Source: Candidatus Adlerbacteria bacterium | GTDB taxonomy: Bacteria; Patescibacteriota; Minisyncoccia; Phycocordibacterales; SBAW01 | NCBI GenBank assembly: GCA_903824155.1 | Contig: CAIJVL010000040.1 | Location: forward strand, 1-10,936 | Direction of reading: 5' to 3' | DNA: 10,936 nucleotides | In this document: positions 1-6,486 of the stretch, in pieces | How the letters are laid out: every line of letters starts with the position of its first letter | Numbering within the stretch: position 1 is the stretch's first letter | Translations under genes and position numbers: made by a program | The notes under the pieces: model-generated | What the model saw: the letters and a program-made list of their open reading frames with translations, nothing else | Told to the model about the DNA's origin: nothing | Database searches by the model: none

Positions 1-10
1 ATAAGAAGTA

Positions 11-919
11 ATGAAGATCGGGCGTTATGCACCAAGTGGCAAGTTTACCGGCATTGCGCTGTCTGTCCTGCTTTCGGCAGGGTTGGTATACGGCGCTTAT
101 CGTTATACGCACCCTCCTGCAGCTGTTGCAACCCTGCAAAGTGACCAGACCGCACAGCCGAGCGACTCTACCGATTGGGAGGCGGCACTGTATGCGAGCC
201 AAGCGGCTAATGCCTCTACCTCGCTGGCGGCGCCCAGCCCCGACGTGGTCAACCAATTTTTAAAGGCAGCGCAAAGCTCGAACTTAACCGATACCGTAGG
301 CCGTACTTTGCTTATAAACCTTAGCAACGCTAAGTCGCAAGGCTTGGGCGATGATATCCCAACCCAAGACCAGATAGTTGCCGCGGCAGCATCGCAAGTT
401 GCAAGCGCACAGCCGTCGATTACTGACTATACCTACGCCGACCTTAAGATCGTTGCCTCATCAAAAACTACGCTACACACCCTTGGCAATAGCACCATGC
501 AGATACTTAATGCGCACCCGGATGCCAGCGAACAGGCGACCCTTTTAGCTATAGATGAAATAGTCGAAGGCGGCGATAAATCTAAAGTGTCGACGCTTGC
601 AACCATTGGTGCCGCGTATAAAAGCATCGCGACCGATCTTGCAGCAGCGCCGGTGCCGCAAACGCTTGCGCCGCTGTACTTACAGGCAATAAATAATTTT
701 GCCGCGCTTGGCGCCAGCTACGCCAACATAGAAACGGTCGGCTCCGACTCGGTGCGCGGCTTGCAGGGTTTGCAGGTATACGAAAATCTTATGAACGCAA
801 ATGCGCGCGTGTTCACAAATATTGCCGAGGAGTTACAAAAGGACGGTATACTTTTTACTAAGGACGAACCAGGCAATTCCTGGAGCCTTTTTATTCCGAC
901 GCCGACGCCAAGTTCGTAA
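11..919 (+). CDS. Membrane-anchored extracytoplasmic protein of unknown function, first gene of the VirB6-like run
   Basis: A 302-residue protein that I cannot assign to a named family. Residues 1-11 are basic, 12-29 form one hydrophobic helix that reads as an uncleaved signal anchor, and the rest (about 31-302) is Ala/Ser/Thr-rich and should lie outside the cytoplasm. There are no cysteines. The C-terminal third (about 218-295) is the best-structured part, mostly predicted helix, and ends in a short Pro/Thr/Ser tail. The start has AAGAAG at bases 3-8, but this is only 2 nt from ATG, too close for a normal ribosome site. The stop is 6 nt before the next gene, so the two are probably co-transcribed. 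From context it is probably an accessory protein of the secretion-like apparatus; proteins of this layout recur beside such loci in CPR genomes as I recall. The gene is secure, its role unknown. Any upstream promoter lies outside the window. Confidence 0.85.
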   Translation: MKIGRYAPSGKFTGIALSVLLSAGLVYGAYRYTHPPAAVATLQSDQTAQPSDSTDWEAALYASQAANASTSLAAPSPDVVNQFLKAAQSSNLTDTVGRTLLINLSNAKSQGLGDDIPTQDQIVAAAASQVASAQPSITDYTYADLKIVASSKTTLHTLGNSTMQILNAHPDASEQATLLAIDEIVEGGDKSKVSTLATIGAAYKSIATDLAAAPVPQTLAPLYLQAINNFAALGASYANIETVGSDSVRGLQGLQVYENLMNANARVFTNIAEELQKDGILFTKDEPGNSWSLFIPTPTPSS

Positions 920-925
920 TAGCTC

Positions 926-3124
926 ATGTCTAAAAAAATTGTTTACATACTGCTTGGGGCGCTGCTCATCTTTGGGCTGCTCTTTTTATTGTGGTCGTGG
1001 TTTTTTAGCGGCACCAAAACTACTTCGCAAACAGGGCTCTTTGGTACCGCAAGCGATACCTCGCAAACGAGCGGCACTACGGTGCCGGGAGGCAACTACA
1101 CAACCTCGCTCGGCCAGGCAGGTAATGGACAAAACTCGGCAAATGGCAGCATACCGCTTAACGGTGCTGTGGGCACCAATGGCACAGGTAGTAATACAGC
1201 CGGTGCTAACGGCGCAGGCACCGGTGGTAATACGGCTTCCGGTACCGGAAGTGCGGGTGCCAGCCTCCAGCTTAACGGCGGAGGCAACCTTGGCGCCGGC
1301 GGCGCAACAGGTGCAGGACTGGGTACAATAGGCACCAACGGCAGTGGCAGCACCAACGGCAACAGTACGTTGGGTAATGCCACTATAGGAAACGGTACGG
1401 GCGGCACGGTAACAGTGCCCGGTGTAACATGGCTTAACAGCACTAACGGCACTGGCGTTGGAGGTGCCGGCGGGGGAGGAGGCAACGCATTTACTCCTGC
1501 CAATATAAACTCACTAGGAAGCGGCGCGGGCGGATTTACTCCGACCATTACCACAGCACCCAGCGGCAGCAATGGTGGCACGAGCCTTATTGAAGCACTA
1601 GCAGCTGCTTCTATCGCTGGTTCGCTTAAATGTGTGTTACCCCAATTAGTTGCTGGAATATCAGGAGCGGGAGCTGTAGGCACTGCGGGCGTTACGGGGG
1701 TTGGAGTTGCGGTAGGGGCAGCATCTGGCGTACCGGTATCAGACAATGCTGGGCATATTGCACTTAACATTATTGCTGGTCAGCAGACAGTACAAGGCAC
1801 TCGCAACGCTGCCAGCGATAGTAATAAAGTGCTTACCTGTCTTATCAACGTGATAGCAAAGACGGCTTTGCAGCAGATAACCATCAGTGTTGTTAATTGG
1901 ATCAACTCGGGCTTTAACGGCCAGCCATCTTTCGTAAATAACTTCCAGCAATTTTTTACCAATGTTGCCGACCTGGCAGCAGGACAGTTTATCCAAGGCA
2001 CCGGGCTCGCGTTTTTGTGCAGTCCGTTTAAATTACAAATTAAAGTTGCTATTGCGCAGAGTTACGCCAACCGGGGCGCGCAGTCGTGTAGCTTGACCGG
2101 CATCATCAAGAATATAAACAACTTTATGAACGGCTCCTTTACCCAAGCCGGTTGGCCGGGGCTGCTGCAATTTACTACCGTACCAACCAACAATCCGTAC
2201 GGCGCGTTTGCTTACGCGCAAGTGGGCCTTTCAACCGCGCAAAGCAATGCAACTGCCAATGCTAAAAACAACATCTCTCCCACCGGCTTTCTTAACCTGC
2301 AGCAGGTCTACAACTGCACTGACCAAACCCAAAACGGCATCGGCGGCAGTGCCAGCATAGGCACCAACGCGCAAGCGGCAGCTTCGGCAGGGTCGCCGGC
2401 GCTTGGGCCAGGATGCAAAACAAAAGTGGTTACGCCTGGCGGGGTAATTGCCGACTCTTTGGGTGCGGTTAACAAGAGCGGCGTCGACCAGCTTGGCATT
2501 GGCAACGATATCGACCAAATCATTTCAGCACTCACTACGCAGCTTATAACTAAAACTTTGCAGAGCGGTCTTAGCTCACTTTCGCAACCCCAAGGCACTA
2601 CGCAAACAGCAGCTGACTTGGCAGCGCAGCAACAGGCCGCAAGCTTGCTTATAGACATGCAGGGCAGCGTAAGCACCGCGCAGCAAATAGGCTCCATTTA
2701 TCAAGGCAGCATCTCGGATATTGAAAGCGCACAAAACAATCTTAATAATCTTGCCAATTGCTGGGGCACCGTTGCCTCATCAAGCAGCACGAGCGCTGCG
2801 CTCGGCGCCCAAAACGCCGCATCTGCAAATGCTAACTTGGTGGCGCTTAATACTCAGGTAGACGGATACAACAACAGCATCACAAACTTAAACGCTCAGA
2901 TATCAACCCTAGACCAGTTTGAGTCGCAAATGTCCAGCGCCGCATCAGACGCCGATGTTGCAAACGCAGCTGCAAGCTATAACGCCGCAGTTGCCGCCGG
3001 CAGCTTCCCAGCACAAGCAGATGTAACTACCGCTCAGCAAAACCGCGTTACCTTGCAAAGCCAAATGGGCGCGCTCAACCAGTCGACGCAAACAAGCTTG
3101 CAGCAGTGCACTGCCACCCATTAA
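926..3124 (+). CDS. Large anchored extracytoplasmic protein with Gly/Asn/Thr-rich segment and cysteine-containing conserved body
   Basis: A 732-residue protein. Residues 5-27 form one membrane helix after a short basic start (type II anchor). Residues about 46-218 are low-complexity Gly/Asn/Thr/Ser. Residues about 220-268 are Ala/Gly/Val-rich and mildly hydrophobic. A conserved-looking body follows (about 270-550), with landmarks VVNWINSGF (322-330), FLCSPFK (363-369), NNPYGA (422-427) and VVTPGGVI (501-508). The C-terminal 180 residues are Gln/Asn/Ala-rich with heptad-like helices, probably coiled coil. All eight cysteines (236, 305, 365, 388, 464, 497, 612, 728) lie outside the predicted membrane helix, so disulfides are possible. 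I recall similar bodies in many CPR genomes as hypothetical proteins beside VirB6/VirB4-like genes; that link is from memory. It is probably a structural or surface component of the apparatus. No Shine-Dalgarno is visible; the start is 6 nt after the previous stop, suggesting coupling. Confidence 0.88.
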   Translation: MSKKIVYILLGALLIFGLLFLLWSWFFSGTKTTSQTGLFGTASDTSQTSGTTVPGGNYTTSLGQAGNGQNSANGSIPLNGAVGTNGTGSNTAGANGAGTGGNTASGTGSAGASLQLNGGGNLGAGGATGAGLGTIGTNGSGSTNGNSTLGNATIGNGTGGTVTVPGVTWLNSTNGTGVGGAGGGGGNAFTPANINSLGSGAGGFTPTITTAPSGSNGGTSLIEALAAASIAGSLKCVLPQLVAGISGAGAVGTAGVTGVGVAVGAASGVPVSDNAGHIALNIIAGQQTVQGTRNAASDSNKVLTCLINVIAKTALQQITISVVNWINSGFNGQPSFVNNFQQFFTNVADLAAGQFIQGTGLAFLCSPFKLQIKVAIAQSYANRGAQSCSLTGIIKNINNFMNGSFTQAGWPGLLQFTTVPTNNPYGAFAYAQVGLSTAQSNATANAKNNISPTGFLNLQQVYNCTDQTQNGIGGSASIGTNAQAAASAGSPALGPGCKTKVVTPGGVIADSLGAVNKSGVDQLGIGNDIDQIISALTTQLITKTLQSGLSSLSQPQGTTQTAADLAAQQQAASLLIDMQGSVSTAQQIGSIYQGSISDIESAQNNLNNLANCWGTVASSSSTSAALGAQNAASANANLVALNTQVDGYNNSITNLNAQISTLDQFESQMSSAASDADVANAAASYNAAVAAGSFPAQADVTTAQQNRVTLQSQMGALNQSTQTSLQQCTATH
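1061..1579 (+). repeat. Low-complexity Gly/Asn/Thr/Ser coding segment
   Basis: Codes for residues about 46-218 of the large anchored protein. Short units such as NGTG, NGSG, GNAT, GAGG and GTNG recur without a fixed period. At the DNA level GGCACC/AACGGC/GGTAAT words recur, for example near 1151-1162 and 1330-1365. It contains nine N-x-S/T tripeptides. It is probably a flexible, extended linker or stalk beyond the membrane. The composition also creates long false reading frames on the other strand. Confidence 0.75.
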
Positions 3125-3127
3125 CAT

Positions 3128-5656
3128 ATGAAAAGTTTCTTGTACAAACTAGGGACGCACACAGCGGTAACGCTCACTATGTTGCTGCTGGCCTTTGCGC
3201 CGTTTGGAACTTTAATGGCACAGGCGCAAACTGCAGCAGATACTGCGCAAAGTTTCATTACTCCTGCTAGCTCGGGCGGTATAGGCGGAGCGAGCAACCA
3301 AAATACTTTTTCAAGCGGTTCAGATGCCAACATACTCCAGCAAAGTGCAACTGCCAATATACCCTCATCCGCGAGCACTCAAAATCCTAACGCCTTTTCC
3401 GCTTCGGGCGGCACAACGTATACCCCAAGCTCAAACCAAGTTTCTGCAGCCAACGGCGGCACTGGCAGTTCAGCCTCAACTCCCTTACCACCAAGCAGCA
3501 CCGCTCCTTCAGACAGTGTATTTGATAGCTGCGGCATAAAAGCGTTTAGTGTCAGTGGTTGCGTGCTTGCGTTTATATACGCATTTACCATCGGCATCGG
3601 CAGCGTCTTTGCCTACGTTGCGGCTTACTTTTTTGACATCACCATACAGCTTTCCTTAAACGGCGCGTCGTACGGCCTCGACTTTATATCAACCAGCTGG
3701 ACCACCGCACGCGACTTGGGCAACATGGCATTCCTTTTCATCCTCCTCTACATTGCCTTTACCATAATCTTTAAAGCAGACACCGGCTCAACCAAAACGA
3801 TGCTTGCTACGGTTATCATCGTAGCCCTGCTGGTCAACTTCAGCTTCTTTTTTACGCGCGTAGTTATCGACGCGGGCAATATACTTTCGATCCAGTTTTA
3901 CAACGCCATACCTGCGCCTCCGATATCTCAAACTATACAAGGCTCGCCCGTCGCAGCGACCGTTTCGTCGGCAGCTTCTGTGGCAGGGGTGTCGGGCAGC
4001 ACCAAAGACCTGACGGCAGGCGTTATGAACATGCTTAACATACAGGGGCTGCTTAACAACAACTCCTTTGCCTCAACCAACGGCAACTTCATCGCTACCG
4101 TATTTATATATATTGCCGGCGCCATAGTGCTGTGGATCTTAACCGTTGCGTTTATTACCAACGGCATCAAATTCCTCTTTCGCGTTGTAGTGCTATGGTT
4201 CCTTATAGTTGCTTCGCCATTGGCGCTTATTTCACTCGCAGTGCCAGGCTTGAGCGGTTATTTTGGGAAATGGCGCGGCATGCTTGTAGAAAATGCCTTT
4301 TATCCGGTTGCGTTTATGTTTGTCTTCCTTATCCTCAACAACTTTGCGGTTACCATGTCGAGCAGCAACGGGCTGGTGGGCGGCGTGTTTACGACCCTCC
4401 AAGCAAGCACTGCCGGTACGCAAACATGGAGCGCTATAGGCGCCGCGCTGGTGAGCCTCTTTATACGCCTCGCGCTTGTTATTGGCGTGCTGTACGTTGC
4501 CATGCAAGCATCCAACCGATTTAGCGTTGCCGGCTCTAAAGCTGCCGGCACTGCAGGTAGTTGGTTTGGCAGCAAGTTTATAGGAGCTTACGGCGCAGCA
4601 GGGCGCGGTACTATTGGACATCTTGCGTATAATGCAAGTCAAAGCGAGCGTTTTCAAAATGCGGCGGCAAAAAACTCTTTTGTTAGAGGCTTGTGGCGAG
4701 GTACCAACAGCGTGGCCAAATCAAGTTTTGACATACGTGCGCCTCTAAAGGCTGCCGGGGTTAAAGATTTTGCCGGGGTTAGCCTAGGGGATGCAAACAA
4801 AGGAGGATACAAAGGCTCTTTGGATGCAAAAGTAAAGAGGACAGAGGCGGAAGCAAAAGAATTTAGCGGATTGAGTGATAAGCAAAAGGAAGCGGCAAAA
4901 GCAGCCGCCGAAGGAAAATACGCCGCAGCAAATGCTACAATCACTACTCAGACATCGTCTGCCACAGCCGGCATAGCTGAAGCTGATCGTTTGCAAAAAG
5001 AAGCTCAAATAAGATTGCAGGCTGCAAAAGAAAAAGAAGCCGAATTTACAGCTAAAGAAAATGCCTCAAAAACAGAAGTTGCGGAAGCAGAACAAAAGGA
5101 AAAGGATGCGGAGAGAGTTATACAGGACCATAGGGATAATGGTAAAACTGGCACCCCAGAGATGCTTGACGCACAGCGCAAACGTGACGAAGCACATACT
5201 GAGGTAGTTAAAGCGCAAGCAAAAGTTGACGCTGTTCAAAAAGATAAAGCCCCTCATACAGAGGCTCGGGAGAAAGTAGAGAAAGAAATCGAGGGACACA
5301 AAACAAGCAGACAGGAGTTTAACGCTAAAATCCAAGACCTGACAAAGCGCCGCAAAGAAATTAGCGAGGACATAAAGAAAGACACAAAGGAAGAGGAAAA
5401 GAATAGGACTCTCAAGAACGTATACGCAGATTCTATAGGTAAGAGAGGTTGGGGAAATATATCACGCCTTGGCGCTTGGATACCTGCAGCAGATAAAAAA
5501 GCGGCAAAGAAAATACGCACAGAAAAAAGCTCTAAGGACAAGATAGCCGATGCCGTAAAGGATCTTGAAAAAGAAGAAAACGCGGGTAAAGAAGAGAAAA
5601 AGGAGGAGCCTGCTGCAACAGCTAAGACAGGAGACAAGAAGGACGAACACCATTAA
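3128..5656 (+). CDS. VirB6/TrbL-like polytopic membrane protein with long charged C-terminal tail
   Basis: An 842-residue protein. Residues 1 to about 34 look like a cleavable signal peptide (basic start, hydrophobic core, AQA-like site), followed by a Ser/Gly/Asn-rich linker (about 35-130). Hydrophobic segments lie near 142-170, 199-215, 224-243, 322-346, 349-372, 388-408 and 436-459. The order of helices, with the KFLFRVVVLWFLIVASPLAL block (348-367) and GKWRGMLVENAFYPV (380-394), fits the VirB6/TrbL channel family as found in CPR bacteria. Residues about 465-842 are cytoplasmic, Lys/Glu/Ala-rich and coiled-coil forming from about 565. In type IV systems VirB6 proteins form part of the inner-membrane channel and contact VirB3/VirB4. 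It lies 3 nt after the previous gene and 9 nt before the next. Oddity: arginine codon use shifts at residue 520 (see findings). The family call rests on topology and recalled resemblance, not a search. Confidence 0.85.
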   Translation: MKSFLYKLGTHTAVTLTMLLLAFAPFGTLMAQAQTAADTAQSFITPASSGGIGGASNQNTFSSGSDANILQQSATANIPSSASTQNPNAFSASGGTTYTPSSNQVSAANGGTGSSASTPLPPSSTAPSDSVFDSCGIKAFSVSGCVLAFIYAFTIGIGSVFAYVAAYFFDITIQLSLNGASYGLDFISTSWTTARDLGNMAFLFILLYIAFTIIFKADTGSTKTMLATVIIVALLVNFSFFFTRVVIDAGNILSIQFYNAIPAPPISQTIQGSPVAATVSSAASVAGVSGSTKDLTAGVMNMLNIQGLLNNNSFASTNGNFIATVFIYIAGAIVLWILTVAFITNGIKFLFRVVVLWFLIVASPLALISLAVPGLSGYFGKWRGMLVENAFYPVAFMFVFLILNNFAVTMSSSNGLVGGVFTTLQASTAGTQTWSAIGAALVSLFIRLALVIGVLYVAMQASNRFSVAGSKAAGTAGSWFGSKFIGAYGAAGRGTIGHLAYNASQSERFQNAAAKNSFVRGLWRGTNSVAKSSFDIRAPLKAAGVKDFAGVSLGDANKGGYKGSLDAKVKRTEAEAKEFSGLSDKQKEAAKAAAEGKYAAANATITTQTSSATAGIAEADRLQKEAQIRLQAAKEKEAEFTAKENASKTEVAEAEQKEKDAERVIQDHRDNGKTGTPEMLDAQRKRDEAHTEVVKAQAKVDAVQKDKAPHTEAREKVEKEIEGHKTSRQEFNAKIQDLTKRRKEISEDIKKDTKEEEKNRTLKNVYADSIGKRGWGNISRLGAWIPAADKKAAKKIRTEKSSKDKIADAVKDLEKEENAGKEEKKEEPAATAKTGDKKDEHH

Positions 5657-5659
5657 GAT
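5631..5659 (+). promoter_or_regulatory. Possible promoter for the Pro/Ala-rich-tail gene, leaderless spacing
   Basis: GAGACA (5631-5636, 4 of 6 to the -35 consensus), 17 nt, TAAGAT (5654-5659), then 6 nt to the ATG at 5666. The placement would start the mRNA at or next to the start codon. It overlaps the end of the upstream gene and could be chance; plain readthrough from the upstream run is an alternative. Confidence 0.35.
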
Positions 5660-5665
5660 ATAGGT

Positions 5666-6394
5666 ATGGATGATGAAACTAAAAAATTAATACAGGAGCA
5701 GTACGCGAAGCTGCCGAAGCAGCTGCAGGACGCTATCCAATCTTCACATGTAAACGACATGATCGGCGCAATCGCCGCCCAAAACAAACTACATATCGAT
5801 CAGATAGGCGAGTTTGAAAACGAGGTGATGCTGCTGATGATGGGCTTTACTGACCCTATAGAGTTTGTAGGGGAGTTGCAAAGGACTCTTGGGGTAAATT
5901 CCGAGGTGGCTCTTAAAATTGCCACCGACACTAACGAGCAAATATTATTGCCTATACGCGAGAGAATGGAAAATGCCACGAGCGATTTTGCACCTGCCGC
6001 TTCGCCAGCAACAAGCGCTCCTGCAGTAAATACACCCCCGATGTCTGAAAAGTCAGTAGTGATGCCGAGCGCGGCTAAGGCGCCCGTACCAACGGTAACA
6101 CCTCCTGCACCTTCTGCTACACCTTTAACTGCAACAAATACTCCGGCACCGGCCGCAGCATCTGCGATGCTCGCAGTTGTAAAACCTGCAGGGCTGCCGG
6201 TGATGCCGCACGTCGACGCAATGTTAAGTGCGCCGACCGTGAGCATTGCGCCTAATGCGGCAGATGCTGTAACACCCGCTGCACCTTCGACACCACAACC
6301 TGTAACCCCAACTCCCACAGATGTAAAAAAGTCCGACGCACCTGCTACGCCGCCGATATACAAAACCGACCCTTACCACGAACCCATAGATTAA
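5666..6394 (+). CDS. Small helical-domain protein with disordered Pro/Ala-rich tail, unknown function
   Basis: A 242-residue soluble protein with no signal peptide or membrane helix. Residues 1 to about 105 are mainly helical and charged, with landmarks KLPKQLQDAI (15-24), KLHIDQIGEFENEV (41-54) and LLPIRERM (94-101). Residues about 106-230 are Pro/Ala/Thr/Val-rich and look disordered. The C-terminus is DPYHEPID (235-242); I recall a similar DPYRE-type end in CPR proteins at such loci, and it may be a short docking motif. It follows the VirB6-like gene by 9 nt, so it may act with that protein's cytoplasmic tail; this is inference from position. There is no Shine-Dalgarno before ATG. Two of its three arginine codons are AGA/AGG, like the preceding tail and unlike the genes at 11 and 926. 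I cannot name a function. Confidence 0.8.
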   Translation: MDDETKKLIQEQYAKLPKQLQDAIQSSHVNDMIGAIAAQNKLHIDQIGEFENEVMLLMMGFTDPIEFVGELQRTLGVNSEVALKIATDTNEQILLPIRERMENATSDFAPAASPATSAPAVNTPPMSEKSVVMPSAAKAPVPTVTPPAPSATPLTATNTPAPAAASAMLAVVKPAGLPVMPHVDAMLSAPTVSIAPNAADAVTPAAPSTPQPVTPTPTDVKKSDAPATPPIYKTDPYHEPID

Positions 6395-6401
6395 ATAGAA
6401 A

Positions 6402-6486
6402 AAAGAAAAAGCGAAACTTGCCTCACAGCTACCCTCAGCCAAAAGTGGCGTCGGCGTATCTGCTCAACAATTTTCGCTTTTTCTTT
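6402..6486. terminator. Convergent A/T-rich inverted repeat, probable bidirectional terminator
   Basis: AAAGAAAAAGCGAAA at 6402-6416 is exactly reverse-complementary to 6472-6486, and the pairing extends by about four more base pairs past one bulged A. The loop is about 55 nt and holds a small inner hairpin (GCCA 6438-6441, TGGC 6446-6449). It fills the gap between two genes that point at each other. On either strand the RNA ends the stem in a run rich in U (T-rich to 6490 on +, T-rich to 6396 on -). The right arm overlaps the stop codon of the minus-strand ATPase gene by two bases. The long loop is unusual for an intrinsic terminator. Confidence 0.55.

Noticed and set aside
801..1331. Plus-strand ORF of 176 codons bridging the first two genes
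   Set aside because: It overlaps two better supported genes in another frame; its composition looks like a shifted reading of repeats.
1460..1482. G-rich run that could form a two-tier G-quadruplex
   Set aside because: Explained by consecutive glycine codons in a low-complexity segment; the G-tracts are mostly only two bases long.
1061..1579. Nine N-x-S/T tripeptides suggesting N-glycosylation
   Set aside because: Expected by chance in a segment made mostly of Asn, Gly, Thr and Ser; no glycosylation gene is in the window.
1096..1770. Long minus-strand ORF (224 codons), Pro/Val/Ala-rich, opposite the Gly/Asn/Thr segment
   Set aside because: It is the mirror of GGN/GCN/ACN codons in a low-complexity gene; it has no recognisable domain, and the sense frame has a signal anchor and conserved body.
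5254..5637. Minus-strand Ser/Phe/Leu-rich ORF that looks membrane-like
   Set aside because: The complement of Lys/Glu-rich codons always reads as Phe/Leu/Ser; it is an artefact of the coiled-coil tail.
5800..6363. Minus-strand ORF of 187 codons rich in Gly/Ala/Val
   Set aside because: Shadow of the Pro/Ala-rich tail on the plus strand, with no start signal or motif.
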